In this document: piece by piece, positions 51,676 through 60,278 of the stretch
How positions within the stretch are numbered: the first letter of the stretch is position 1
Layout of the letters: every line of letters begins with the position of its first letter
Assembly: GCF_014764445.1 (NCBI RefSeq)
Contig: NZ_CP061721.1
Coordinates: 3,410,001-3,474,000 of the forward strand
DNA: 64,000 nt
DNA from: Pseudarthrobacter sp. BIM B-2242
GTDB lineage: Bacteria > Actinomycetota > Actinomycetes > Actinomycetales > Micrococcaceae
Direction: 5' to 3'
Translations under genes and position numbers: made by a program
The notes under the pieces: generated by a model
The model's input: the letters and a program-made list of their open reading frames with translations, nothing else
Database searches by the model: none
Told to the model about the DNA's origin: nothing

Positions 51676-52707
51676 ATGAGTGGGAATGTGCGTTGGGGCG
51701 TCCTGGGTACCGCCCGAGTCGTCCGCAAGACGATTCCGGCGTTGCAGGAAACGAGAAACGGCGAGGTAGCGGGCATTGCTTCCCGCAGCGAGGAAAAGGC
51801 CCGGGAATACGCTGCCAGGCACGGCATCCCGCAGGCGTTCGGCTCGTACGAGGCGCTGCTCGCTTCGCCGGACATCGACGCCGTGTACATCGCCTTGCCG
51901 AATGCACTGCACCGTGAGTGGATCCTCAAATCCTTGGACGCAGGCAAGCATGTCCTCTGCGAAAAACCCCTGGCGATGAGCGCCGCCGAGTGCGGGGAGA
52001 TTGCGCGCAAGGCCGGGGAGACCGGGCTCAAGGTCCTTGAAGGTTTTATGTACCGTTTCCACCCGCGTTTCGAAAAGCTGCAGGAGCTGCTGGCGGCCGA
52101 CGCGGTAGGCAAGCTGACATTTGTCCACGTCGCGCACTCCTTTGACGCGGGCGGAGACGATAACATCCGCTGGTATGCAGGGCTCGGTGGCGGCGCACTG
52201 TTTGATACCGGGTGCTACGTCGTCAACATGAGCCGGATGGTCACGGGGCAGGAGCCGGCTCACGTCGCCGCCTTTGGCAACTACCGGGACGCCAACGACG
52301 GCGGCCGGATCGACACGAGCATTGCGGGCATGCTCCGCTTTCCCGGCGGCGCAACCGCGCTTTTTGATACGGGAGTCAACCTCGAGCGCCGTAACTTCCT
52401 GGAAGTAACCGGAACTGAGGGACGGCTCTATCTCGACAATCCTTTTGGGCTCCTGGAGGAGGATTCGGTTTTGGAGGAGCATCACTTCGGGCAGGACACC
52501 ATCCGTCACACGATCAAGGGCGGCGCGAACCACTTCGTCCGGATGGGCGAACACTTCGCCGACAGCGTCCTGAACGGTACACCGCTCCGCTATGACCTCA
52601 CGGACGCGGCAAACAACGCTCGGGTTTTGGAGGCACTGGACCACGCAGCGCGGACACAGGAGGGGGCACCTGAACCCTCGCTGCGTTCTGGGGCAGGCGT
52701 CAGCTGA
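51676..52707 (+). CDS. Gfo/Idh/MocA-family oxidoreductase
   Basis: A 343-residue NAD(P)-dependent sugar or polyol dehydrogenase. Rossmann loop RWGVLGTARVVRK, the catalytic-site motif CEKPLAMS, and the substrate helix GGGALFDTGCYVVNMSRM are all present. The GGxxxDxGCY form places it near D-xylose dehydrogenase (NADP) and dihydrodiol dehydrogenase-like members. A GGGGGAG ribosome site precedes the ATG. The DeoR-type regulator follows 111 bp downstream on the same strand. Substrate unknown. Confidence 0.87.
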   Translation: MSGNVRWGVLGTARVVRKTIPALQETRNGEVAGIASRSEEKAREYAARHGIPQAFGSYEALLASPDIDAVYIALPNALHREWILKSLDAGKHVLCEKPLAMSAAECGEIARKAGETGLKVLEGFMYRFHPRFEKLQELLAADAVGKLTFVHVAHSFDAGGDDNIRWYAGLGGGALFDTGCYVVNMSRMVTGQEPAHVAAFGNYRDANDGGRIDTSIAGMLRFPGGATALFDTGVNLERRNFLEVTGTEGRLYLDNPFGLLEEDSVLEEHHFGQDTIRHTIKGGANHFVRMGEHFADSVLNGTPLRYDLTDAANNARVLEALDHAARTQEGAPEPSLRSGAGVS

Positions 52708-52818
52708 AGGTTCCGCCGTTCAGGCCGCTCCCCCTTCCGCGTGGGCGGCTCAAGCAGCCAAAATACTGCACGCCCTAGACTGGGACCAGCCCTGACCGCC
52801 GTTCTGAAGGATCCCCTG

Positions 52819-53604
52819 ATGCTCCCCGCTGCACGTCACCAGGCCATTGTGGACGCCGTCCAGCGGGAGCGGGTTGTCCGGGTGTCGGACCTGGCACAGC
52901 AGTTGGGTGTCTCCCTCATGACCGTGCGGCGCGACATTGAACTTCTCGAGGAAGGCGGCCGGCTGGAGCGCATCCACGGCGGCGCCAAAATCCCCGGCGA
53001 TGTCAGCACCCATGAGCCCGGTTTTGAACTCAAATCCACCCAGCTGACAGCCGAAAAGAAGGCCATTGCGCTGGCGGCCGCTGGCCTGGTGCACGAGGGC
53101 ATGGCCGTCGGATTCAGCGCCGGCACCACCACATGGGCGCTGGCCAAGGAACTGGTCAACGGTCCGCGGATCACCGTGATCACCAACTCGGTGCGCATTG
53201 CCGATCTCTTTCATCACGCTGCCGCGGCGGGAGTCCCCCGCTTCAGCTCAACGGTGATCCTGATCGGCGGCGAGCGCACGCCGTCGGACGCCCTGGTTGG
53301 ACCCATCGCGACGGCGGCGCTGAAGCAGCTGCACCTGGACGTGCTGTTCCTGGGAGTGCACGGCATGGACGCGGAGGCAGGATTCACTACCCCGAACCTG
53401 CTTGAAGCCGAAACCAACCGGGCCTTCATAGCGGCTGCGCGCAAAACCGTGGTCCTGGCCGACCACACCAAGTGGGGACTCCAGGGCATCAGCACCATCG
53501 CAGCCCTGGACGACGCCGACGAGGTCATCAGCGATTCAGGCCTGGGCTCCGAGGCGCAGCGGCAGATCAGTGAGAGCACCCGGCTCAGGGTGGTTCCTGT
53601 CTAG
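52819..53604 (+). CDS. DeoR/GlpR-family transcriptional regulator
   Basis: A 261-residue sugar-phosphate-responsive repressor. The N-terminal DeoR helix-turn-helix (RHQAIVDAVQRERVVRVSDLAQQLGVSLMTVRRDIELLEEGGRLERIHGGA) is canonical. The C-terminal DeoRC domain includes FSAGTTTWALAKEL and LADHTKWG near the end. The ATG at 52819 with AAGGA upstream is chosen over one at 52741. It probably controls nearby carbohydrate genes such as the oxidoreductase before it. It converges with the LacI gene that ends 8 bp further on. Confidence 0.9.
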   Translation: MLPAARHQAIVDAVQRERVVRVSDLAQQLGVSLMTVRRDIELLEEGGRLERIHGGAKIPGDVSTHEPGFELKSTQLTAEKKAIALAAAGLVHEGMAVGFSAGTTTWALAKELVNGPRITVITNSVRIADLFHHAAAAGVPRFSSTVILIGGERTPSDALVGPIATAALKQLHLDVLFLGVHGMDAEAGFTTPNLLEAETNRAFIAAARKTVVLADHTKWGLQGISTIAALDDADEVISDSGLGSEAQRQISESTRLRVVPV

Positions 53605-53612
53605 GGCACGCC

Positions 53613-54629
53613 TCAGGCTGAATCGCGCCACATTATGGCGGTTTCCAGGACCCGCGGCGGGCTGGGCTGTCCCGAAAGCTGCGCCAGCACAAGCTCAGCG
53701 GCCGCACTTCCCAGCAGGTCCGCCGGCTGGCGCACCGTGGACAGCTGGGGCCTGCAGCGCAGCGCCCAGCTGCTGTCATCGAAACCAACGATGCCCACGT
53801 CTTCAGGTACCCGCCGGCCGGCTTCCTGCAGAGCTGTCATTGCCCCTGCGGCCACGGCATCGGAGGCTGCAAAGACGCCGTCGACGGCAGGATCGCGGCG
53901 CAGCAGTTCCTGCATCCCTTCCAGCCCTGCTGCATAGGTGTAGAGGGGATATTCGACCACCAGCCCCGGATCGAAGCTGTCGCCCATGGCGGCCCGGAAC
54001 CCGGCAAGGCGGTCCTGGCCGGAGTCACGGTCCAGCGCACTGGCGATCATGCCCACCCGCCGCCGGCCCGTCTGGAGCAGCCTGCTGGTGATGCTGCGCG
54101 CGCCCTCCACGTTGTCGATGGCTGCGTAAGGCAGGTCCGGAGTGCCGTCCGGGTGGCCCACGAAGGCGGCGGGAAGTCCGATGTCGGCAACAGCGGCTGC
54201 TATCGGATCCGACGCCCTGGCCGAGATGATCACCGCACCGTCCACAAGGCCGCCGCGCAGGTAATCCGCCACCCGGCGGCTGTCGCGGTCCGAGTCGATG
54301 ATGAGGGATACCAGCTGGTAATCCGCCTTTGACAGCACTTCGTTGGCACCGAGCAGGATGGAGCCGATGTTCGGGTCTTCGAAGAGCAGCGAGTGCGGCT
54401 CGTGGATGATCAGGCCAATGGCCCGGGATTCCTGCTTGACCAGGTTCCTGGCCGCGTTGTTGCGGACGTAGCCCACCCTGGCAATGGCCTCTTCCACCGC
54501 CAGCCGGGCTTCATCGGAGACGTACTTTTCCCCGTTCACCACCCGTGAAACGGTGCCGCGGGAGAGCCCGGCAGCGTCCGCCACATCATTGATGGTGGCG
54601 CGGCGGGCACGGGTGCGGGTATGGGCCAT
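53613..54629 (-). CDS. LacI-family repressor of the beta-galactosidase operon
   Basis: A 338-residue LacI/GalR regulator with DNA-binding region ATINDVADAAGLSRGTVSRVVNGEKYVS and hinge YVRNNAARNLV, then a sugar-binding effector domain. The Met at 54629 (MAHTRTRARR) is used since the longer frame runs through the promoter and operators. It is divergent from the GH42 gene, with two TGNGAACGTT-type dyads between them, so it most likely represses that operon until a galactoside or derived sugar binds. Confidence 0.91.
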   Translation of the reverse strand: MAHTRTRARRATINDVADAAGLSRGTVSRVVNGEKYVSDEARLAVEEAIARVGYVRNNAARNLVKQESRAIGLIIHEPHSLLFEDPNIGSILLGANEVLSKADYQLVSLIIDSDRDSRRVADYLRGGLVDGAVIISARASDPIAAAVADIGLPAAFVGHPDGTPDLPYAAIDNVEGARSITSRLLQTGRRRVGMIASALDRDSGQDRLAGFRAAMGDSFDPGLVVEYPLYTYAAGLEGMQELLRRDPAVDGVFAASDAVAAGAMTALQEAGRRVPEDVGIVGFDDSSWALRCRPQLSTVRQPADLLGSAAAELVLAQLSGQPSPPRVLETAIMWRDSA

Positions 54630-54676
54630 ACCAGTACTGTAGCGGAGGCCCAGCCTGCGCATCTTTGGCCAAACCG

Positions 54677-54720
54677 TTGACATGAACGAAAGCCCGCCTA
54701 TAGTCTGTGAACGTTCCCAC
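54677..54720 (+). promoter_or_regulatory. promoter of the GH42 operon with LacI operator 1
   Basis: TTGACA (54677-54682), 16 bp and TATAGT (54699-54704) form a strong vegetative promoter. The dyad TGTGAACGTTCCCA (54706-54719) begins just after the -10 box and covers the start point, ideal for repression by the divergently encoded LacI protein. Confidence 0.78.
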
Positions 54721-54752
54721 ACCAACCCGGCCCTCAGAAGTTTGCGCCGCTC

Positions 54753-54767
54753 TGGGAACGTTCACAG
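54753..54767. promoter_or_regulatory. LacI operator 2 before the GH42 gene
   Basis: TGGGAACGTTCACAG is the same dyad as at 54706-54719 in inverse orientation, centres about 47 bp apart. Two sites flanking the transcript start could allow cooperative binding by a LacI dimer of dimers. It lies about 20-35 bp before the first possible start codon. Confidence 0.75.
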
Positions 54768-54787
54768 ATTAGACGACAACGGCGTCC

Positions 54788-56908
54788 ATGTCCCAGGGAG
54801 CACTCCTTCGGCCGGCACGCCTGCTGCAAGCCGAAGGAGCAGGGTTGAGCCCCACCCGAACACCCGTCAAACAACTTTCCGGGAACGGAAAGCTCGTGTA
54901 CGGCTGCGATTACAACCCCGAACAGTGGGACCGCGCGGTCTGGGAGGAAGATGTCCGCCTCATGAACCAGGCTGGCGTGAACCTGGTAGCGGTCAATATC
55001 TTTGGCTGGGCCGAACTGGAAAGCTCCCCCGGCACGTACACGTTCGAGCGGCTGGACGAGATCCTCGACCTGCTCCACGCCAGCGGCATTGGCGTGAATC
55101 TGGGCACCGGAACGTCTTCCACCCCCGCATGGCTGACCGCCCTCTATCCGGAAATCCTGCCCCGGTCAGCGTCCGGAACAGTGGCATGGCCCGGCGGACG
55201 CCAGGCCTGGTGCCCCAGCTCCCCGCGGTACCGGGAACACGCCCTCCGGCTGGTCAGTGAGACGGTGCGCCGCTACGGTGCCCATCCTGCCGTCCGCCTG
55301 TGGCACGTGTCCAACGAGCTCGGGTGCCACAACGCCCTGTGCTACTGCGACGTCTCAGCCACCTCGTTCCGTGGATGGCTCAAAGCCCGCTACAGCACCC
55401 TGGATGCGCTGAACAAGGCCTGGGGCACCACCTTCTGGTCCCAGCGGTACTCTGCCTGGGAGCAAATCCTTCCGCCCCGGACCACCATCTCCACAAACAA
55501 CCCCACCCAGGTCCTGGACTTCCACCGCTTCAGCTCCGACGAACTGCTTGGCTACTACCAGGCAGAGGCCGCGGTCCTCCGGCAGCACAGCAGCGTTCCG
55601 GTGACCACCAACTTCATGGTGGCCGCCCACATCCGCAACCAGGACTACTGGTCCTGGGCGCCCCACATGGATGTCATCGCCAACGACCACTACCTGGACC
55701 ACCGGCTTGCTGACCCCGCCACCGAACTCGCCTTCGCCGCCGACGCGACCAGGGGGCTGAGCCAGGGCCAGCCCTGGCTATTGATGGAACATTCCACCTC
55801 TGCCGTGAACTGGCAACCCCGCAACATCGCCAAGGGCCCCGGTGAAATGCTGCGCAATTCCCTGGCCCACGTGGCACGCGGAGCCGACGGGCTCTGCTTC
55901 TTCCAGTGGCGCGCCTCCGTCCAAGGCAGCGAAAAGTTCCACTCGGCCATGCTTCCCCATGCCGGAACAGATTCACGGATCTGGCGCGAGGTCCTGGAAC
56001 TGGGCGGCATCCTCGAGACGCTGGCCGAGGTAGCCGGGACCACGGTCAGGGCAGACGCCGCGCTGGTGTTCAGCTGGGAGGCCTGGTGGGCCTATGACCA
56101 GGAGTCCCACCCCTCCTCCGATGTTGGCTACCTCGATCAGGTCCACGCCACGTACAGGGCACTCCGGGAATCCGGCATCACCGTGGACGTCGTCGCCCCG
56201 GGCGCCGATCTCTCGGACTACAAACTGGCTATCGTTCCCGGGCTGTATCTCGTACGGGACAGTGAGTCCGCAGTACTGACCGAATTCGTCCGGACCGGGG
56301 GAACCGCCGTCGTCACGTATTTCAGCGGCATCGTGGATGAGAACGAGAAGGTGCTCACGGGCGGTTACCCGGGAGCGTTCCGGAACCTGTTGGGGATCCG
56401 CTCCGAGGAGTTCTACCCCCTGCCGCCGGGACAGGCACTGGCGCTGGACAACGGTTCCACCGCCACGCTGTGGACTGAGGCCATGCGGCTCGAAGGTGCC
56501 GAAGCAAGGCTGTCATTCACGGCGGGACACCTGGCCGGCACACCCGCCGTCACCCGCAACACCTACGGAGCCGGGGCCGCCTGGTATGTCGGCACGGCTC
56601 TTGACCCGGCGGCGCTGCGAACCGTCATGACCGATGCCGCCGCCGAGGCGGGCGTCAGGGCCCTGATCGCTCCGGAGGGACTGGAAGTGGTTGTCCGCTC
56701 AGGCACCGACAACAGTTACGTGTTCCTCATCAACCATTCCGAGGAAGAGCACAAGTACCCTGCGCACGGCCGCGAACTGATTGTGGGCGAGGACGTCTCC
56801 AACGCCGTCGCCATTCCTGCGGGCGCCGTGCGCGTCGTCCGCACTGCCAACCCCGTACCCCAAACCGCTGGATTCACCACCGGCCAAAAGGATGTTGAAA
56901 GTGACTAG
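54788..56908 (+). CDS. beta-galactosidase, glycoside hydrolase family 42
   Basis: A 706-residue GH42 enzyme hydrolysing terminal beta-galactosides (some members prefer alpha-L-arabinopyranosides or plant/host oligosaccharides). The TIM barrel opens with LVYGCDYNPEQW. The acid/base is Glu177 in VSNELG and the nucleophile is Glu334 in LLMEHSTSAVNW. The trimerisation domain and C-terminal beta domain follow. No signal peptide, so it acts in the cytoplasm after uptake by the transporter encoded next. A TTG at 54845 has GAAGGAGC upstream and may be the true start, giving 687 residues. The stop overlaps the next gene by 8 nt. Confidence 0.92.
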   Translation: MSQGALLRPARLLQAEGAGLSPTRTPVKQLSGNGKLVYGCDYNPEQWDRAVWEEDVRLMNQAGVNLVAVNIFGWAELESSPGTYTFERLDEILDLLHASGIGVNLGTGTSSTPAWLTALYPEILPRSASGTVAWPGGRQAWCPSSPRYREHALRLVSETVRRYGAHPAVRLWHVSNELGCHNALCYCDVSATSFRGWLKARYSTLDALNKAWGTTFWSQRYSAWEQILPPRTTISTNNPTQVLDFHRFSSDELLGYYQAEAAVLRQHSSVPVTTNFMVAAHIRNQDYWSWAPHMDVIANDHYLDHRLADPATELAFAADATRGLSQGQPWLLMEHSTSAVNWQPRNIAKGPGEMLRNSLAHVARGADGLCFFQWRASVQGSEKFHSAMLPHAGTDSRIWREVLELGGILETLAEVAGTTVRADAALVFSWEAWWAYDQESHPSSDVGYLDQVHATYRALRESGITVDVVAPGADLSDYKLAIVPGLYLVRDSESAVLTEFVRTGGTAVVTYFSGIVDENEKVLTGGYPGAFRNLLGIRSEEFYPLPPGQALALDNGSTATLWTEAMRLEGAEARLSFTAGHLAGTPAVTRNTYGAGAAWYVGTALDPAALRTVMTDAAAEAGVRALIAPEGLEVVVRSGTDNSYVFLINHSEEEHKYPAHGRELIVGEDVSNAVAIPAGAVRVVRTANPVPQTAGFTTGQKDVESD

Positions 56909-57830
56909 ACCAAGCACGGCACCGGTACCGGCCCTGGGGGCGCCGAAGAACCGGAAAGCCAAAACTACCGGGGCCCAGCGCCGGGCCGTCTTCCTGTTTG
57001 TCGCGCCGTTCGGCGTGCTCTTCCTGGCCTTCTACGCCGTCCCGATTATCTTTGCGGTGGTGCAGTCGCTGCTGACGGTGGAGCGCAAAGGAACCTTCGG
57101 CCCGCCGAAACAGGTTTTCGGCGGGTTCGTCCAGTACCAGCAGGTGTTCCAGAACAGCGAATTCTGGGAGTCCGTGGGACGGGTGCTCCTGTTCGGAGTG
57201 GTCCAGGTACCGATCATGCTGGGCCTGGCCCTTCTGTTCGCCCTGCTGCTCGATTCTCCCCTGCTGAAGGGCAAGAAGTTCTTCCGCCTGGCGTTCTTCG
57301 CCCCGTATGCGGTCCCCGGGGTTATTGCCGCCATCATGTGGGGCTTCCTGTACTCGCCGTCACTCTCCCCGTTTGATGCCATCACCTCCGAGGTGAACTT
57401 TCTCTCGGCCGAGCTGGTGCTGTGGGCTGTAGCAAACATCGTGACGTGGGTGTACGTGGGCTACAACATGCTCATCATCTATTCGTCCCTTCTGGCCATC
57501 CCCACTGAAATCTATGAAGCCGCCCGCCTGGACGGTGCCAGCAACTTCCAAATCGCTTGGCAGATCAAGGTTCCGCTGGTGGTGCCCGCCATCATCCTCA
57601 CCGGCGTCTTCTCCATCATCGGTACGCTCCAGCTGCTCGCCAAGCCCCAGACCCTGCGCAGCTTCAGCTCAGCCATCAGCAGCACGTTCACCCCCAACCT
57701 GGCGGTGTACACCACAGCCTCGGTCCCGAACTACAACCTGGCCGCAGCATTCTCGGTGGTGCTGGCGCTGGCCACATTCGTTCTTTCATTCGTCTTCCTC
57801 AAGGCAACCCAGCGGAAGGTCTCCCAGTGA
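56901..57830 (+). CDS. sugar ABC transporter permease (CUT1, MalF-like) of the galactoside operon
   Basis: A 309-residue permease with a basic cytoplasmic N-terminus (KNRKAKTTGAQRR), opening helix AVFLFVAPFGVLFLAFYAVP, six membrane segments and the EAA loop YEAARLDGASNFQIAWQIKVPLVVP. The GTG at 56901 with AAAAGGA upstream overlaps the GH42 stop by 8 nt; an ATG at 56892 is too close to that ribosome site. Transport of beta-galactosides is inferred from the operon. Confidence 0.92.
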   Translation: MTRPSTAPVPALGAPKNRKAKTTGAQRRAVFLFVAPFGVLFLAFYAVPIIFAVVQSLLTVERKGTFGPPKQVFGGFVQYQQVFQNSEFWESVGRVLLFGVVQVPIMLGLALLFALLLDSPLLKGKKFFRLAFFAPYAVPGVIAAIMWGFLYSPSLSPFDAITSEVNFLSAELVLWAVANIVTWVYVGYNMLIIYSSLLAIPTEIYEAARLDGASNFQIAWQIKVPLVVPAIILTGVFSIIGTLQLLAKPQTLRSFSSAISSTFTPNLAVYTTASVPNYNLAAAFSVVLALATFVLSFVFLKATQRKVSQ

Positions 57831-58741
57831 GTGCAGCAGCGGCAACGGCCACAGAAAGTTCGCCTACCCCCGGTCAGGCCAACCCCCGCGGTCCACGGCA
57901 CAGCATCATGTCCCGCAGCGCAGCGATGCTCATCATGGGGGTCTTCACGCTCTACTTCCTGACCCCCATCTGGTGGCTCCTGGTTTCCTCCTCCAAGACC
58001 GGCGGCGAGATCACAAGCACCGCGCCGCTGTGGTTCACCGCGGATTCCACGTCCACGTTCCTGGCCAACCTGGGCAGCCTCTTCACCTATGGCGACGGCG
58101 TTTTCGGACGCTGGCTGGCCAACAGCGCCCTGTACGCGGGGCTCGGTGCCCTGCTGGGAACGCTCATCGCCGCAATGTGCGGCTATGCCCTGGCAAAGTA
58201 CGAGTTCCGCGGCCGGGAGGCCATCTTCAACATCGTGCTCAGTGGTGTGCTGGTTCCCGCCACTGCCCTGGCCCTGCCGCTGTTCCTGATCTTCAGCGAA
58301 GTGAAACTGACAAACACCTTGTGGGCCGTGTTCCTGCCCAGCCTGGTCAGTCCCTTCGGCGTCTATCTCGCGCGGATTTACGCGGCGGCCAGCGTTCCCA
58401 CCGAACTCCTGGAGGCGGCCCGGCTCGACGGTTCCTCGGAAATCCGGACGTTCTTCACCGTCTCCACCAGGCTCATGGCACCGGCGCTCGTGACCATCTT
58501 CCTGTTCCAGTTTGTCGCCATCTGGAATAACTTCTTCCTGCCCCTGATCATGCTTCGCGATCAGGTGCTGTTCCCCGTGACCCTTGGCCTTTACGCCTGG
58601 AACAGCCAGATCAGCCAGATTCCCGAACTCCGCGTCCTGGTGATCGTCGGCGCACTCGTCTCGATCCTCCCGCTCATCGGAACGTTCCTTGCGCTTCAGC
58701 GCTTCTGGAGCAGCGGGCTTGGCGCTGGAAGCGTCAAGTAG
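57827..58741 (+). CDS. carbohydrate ABC transporter permease (CUT1, MalG-like) of the galactoside operon
   Basis: A 304-residue permease. An Ala/Thr/Pro-rich N-terminus precedes SAAMLIMGVFTLYFLTPIWWLLVSS and about five further membrane helices; the EAA loop is LEAARLDGSSEIRTFFTVSTRLMAPAL. The start is a GTG overlapping the preceding stop (GTGA) with GGAAGG upstream. The ATG frame starting further upstream is the shadow of the previous gene. It completes the channel with the permease at 56901. Confidence 0.92.
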   Translation: MSAAAATATESSPTPGQANPRGPRHSIMSRSAAMLIMGVFTLYFLTPIWWLLVSSSKTGGEITSTAPLWFTADSTSTFLANLGSLFTYGDGVFGRWLANSALYAGLGALLGTLIAAMCGYALAKYEFRGREAIFNIVLSGVLVPATALALPLFLIFSEVKLTNTLWAVFLPSLVSPFGVYLARIYAAASVPTELLEAARLDGSSEIRTFFTVSTRLMAPALVTIFLFQFVAIWNNFFLPLIMLRDQVLFPVTLGLYAWNSQISQIPELRVLVIVGALVSILPLIGTFLALQRFWSSGLGAGSVK

Positions 58742-58811
58742 CTCCCCCGCCATCCCCCAAAAAACGTCCTGCGGCGGCCGCCACGGGAACACCCCATTGA
58801 TAGGAAAAGAA

Positions 58812-60152
58812 ATGCGCGCGCATTACGGAAAAGCCACTGCAGCCTTTGCCATCGCTTCAGCGCTGGCCCTCGCCGGCTGCTCCGGCGGGAGCGGCGAAGG
58901 AGGCACAACGGCCGACGCGGCCGCAGCCTCCTGCGAGCCGGCTTCCGGCCCGGTCGAACTGACCTTCACCACGTGGGTTCCAGGCATGGACAAAGTGGTG
59001 GACCTCTGGAATAAGGAAAACGAGAACATCCAGGTCAAGGTGCAGACCGGCCCCAACGGCAACTCGGGAACGTACCAGAACTTCTTCAACCAGCTGCAGG
59101 CCGGGAACGCCCCGGACCTTGGCCAGATCGAGTACGACGCACTGCCCAACTTCCGCGTCCAGGACGGCCTGGAGAACATCGCTGCCTGCGAGGGTGTGGC
59201 CGGCGCCAAGGACAAGTTTGTGGACTGGACCTGGGGCCAGGTCACCTTCAATGAGGCGGACGCCGTCTATGCAGTCCCGCAGGACAGCGGCCCCATGGCC
59301 ATGTTCTACCGTGCCGACCTCTTCAAGGAGGCGGGCATCAAGGTTCCCACCACCTGGGACGAATACGCTGCCGCCGCTGAGCAGATCAGGGCCCGCGGTT
59401 CCTACATCACCAACTTCCCGCGCGGCGACGTCAACTGGTTCGCCGGCAACGTGTGGCAGGCCGGCGGGCAGTGGTTCTCCAGCGCCAATGACCAGTGGGA
59501 GGTAAAACTGACCGGGGAGGAGTCCGCGAAGGTAGCCACTTACTGGCAGGACCTGCTGGCAAAGAAGCAGGTCTCCACGCTGCCGTCCTTCTCGGACGAG
59601 TGGAACGCTTCCTTCAATGAAGGCCAGCAGTGGACCTGGGTCTCCGCAGTGTGGGGCGCCTCAACACTGGCAAGCGGCGCTCCGGACACCGCAGGCAAGT
59701 GGGCCGTTGCCCCCATGCCGCAGTGGGAACAGGGCGGCAAGGCGGCCGGCAACTGGGGCGGCTCCTCCACCGCTGTCCTCAAGGGTTCCAAGCACCCCTA
59801 TGAGGCGTCCAAGTTTGCACTGTGGCTGAACACCGATCCTGAAGCCCTTGCCCTGGCCAACGAACTGGGCGGCCTCTACCCCGCGGCCAAGTCGGCCACT
59901 GACCTGGACGCATTCACCGGCGGCGTGGACTATTTTGGCGGCCAGAAGATCTATGAAGTGTTTGCCGAGGCTTCCGCGAACGTAGATCCGAACTTCACGT
60001 GGGGCCCCACCATGACGCAGACCTACACGGACGTCTCGGACGGATTCGGCAAGGCCGCCGGCGGCAGCGGAACCCTCCTGGACGCGCTCCGGAACGGTGA
60101 GAAGAAGACAATTGATTCGCTGAAGTCCCAGTCCATCCCCGTCAAGGAGTGA
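58812..60152 (+). CDS. ABC transporter sugar-binding lipoprotein of the galactoside operon
   Basis: A 446-residue family 1 binding protein with a signal sequence (ATAAFAIASALALAGC; lipobox LAGC near residue 23) and the mature opening VELTFTTWVPGMDKVVDLWNKEN. Trp- and Tyr-rich loops (WTWGQVTF, WAGNVW-like, DYFGGQKIYE) suit a sugar site. The ATG at 58812 has AGGAAAAGAA upstream. It is the last gene of the GH42-permease-permease-binding protein operon and is followed by a strong terminator. Binding of galactosides is inferred from context. Confidence 0.92.
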   Translation: MRAHYGKATAAFAIASALALAGCSGGSGEGGTTADAAAASCEPASGPVELTFTTWVPGMDKVVDLWNKENENIQVKVQTGPNGNSGTYQNFFNQLQAGNAPDLGQIEYDALPNFRVQDGLENIAACEGVAGAKDKFVDWTWGQVTFNEADAVYAVPQDSGPMAMFYRADLFKEAGIKVPTTWDEYAAAAEQIRARGSYITNFPRGDVNWFAGNVWQAGGQWFSSANDQWEVKLTGEESAKVATYWQDLLAKKQVSTLPSFSDEWNASFNEGQQWTWVSAVWGASTLASGAPDTAGKWAVAPMPQWEQGGKAAGNWGGSSTAVLKGSKHPYEASKFALWLNTDPEALALANELGGLYPAAKSATDLDAFTGGVDYFGGQKIYEVFAEASANVDPNFTWGPTMTQTYTDVSDGFGKAAGGSGTLLDALRNGEKKTIDSLKSQSIPVKE

Positions 60153-60189
60153 CTCTTCGGGTTGTAACTTAGCCCTGAGTTCCTGACAG

Positions 60190-60230
60190 GCAATCCACCG
60201 CCTCCGCAGCCCGCGGAGGTGGTGGATTGC
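60190..60230. terminator. terminator between convergent operons
   Basis: Arms GCAATCCACC...CTCCGC and GCGGAGG...GGATTGC pair over about 18 bp with a short AGCCC loop, followed on the plus strand by TGTTTAAGG. It lies 38 bp past the binding-protein stop and faces the end of the LacI gene at 60279, so it can serve both directions. Confidence 0.78.
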
Positions 60231-60278
60231 TGTTTAAGGAACCACCGGAAGCCGCGGAAAAGGCTCACGGGGGGGGTT

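Noticed and set aside
50357..51907. 516-residue open frame antisense to acsA
   Set aside because: Gly/Val/Asp-rich shadow typical of wobble-G/C codons read in reverse; acsA is certain.
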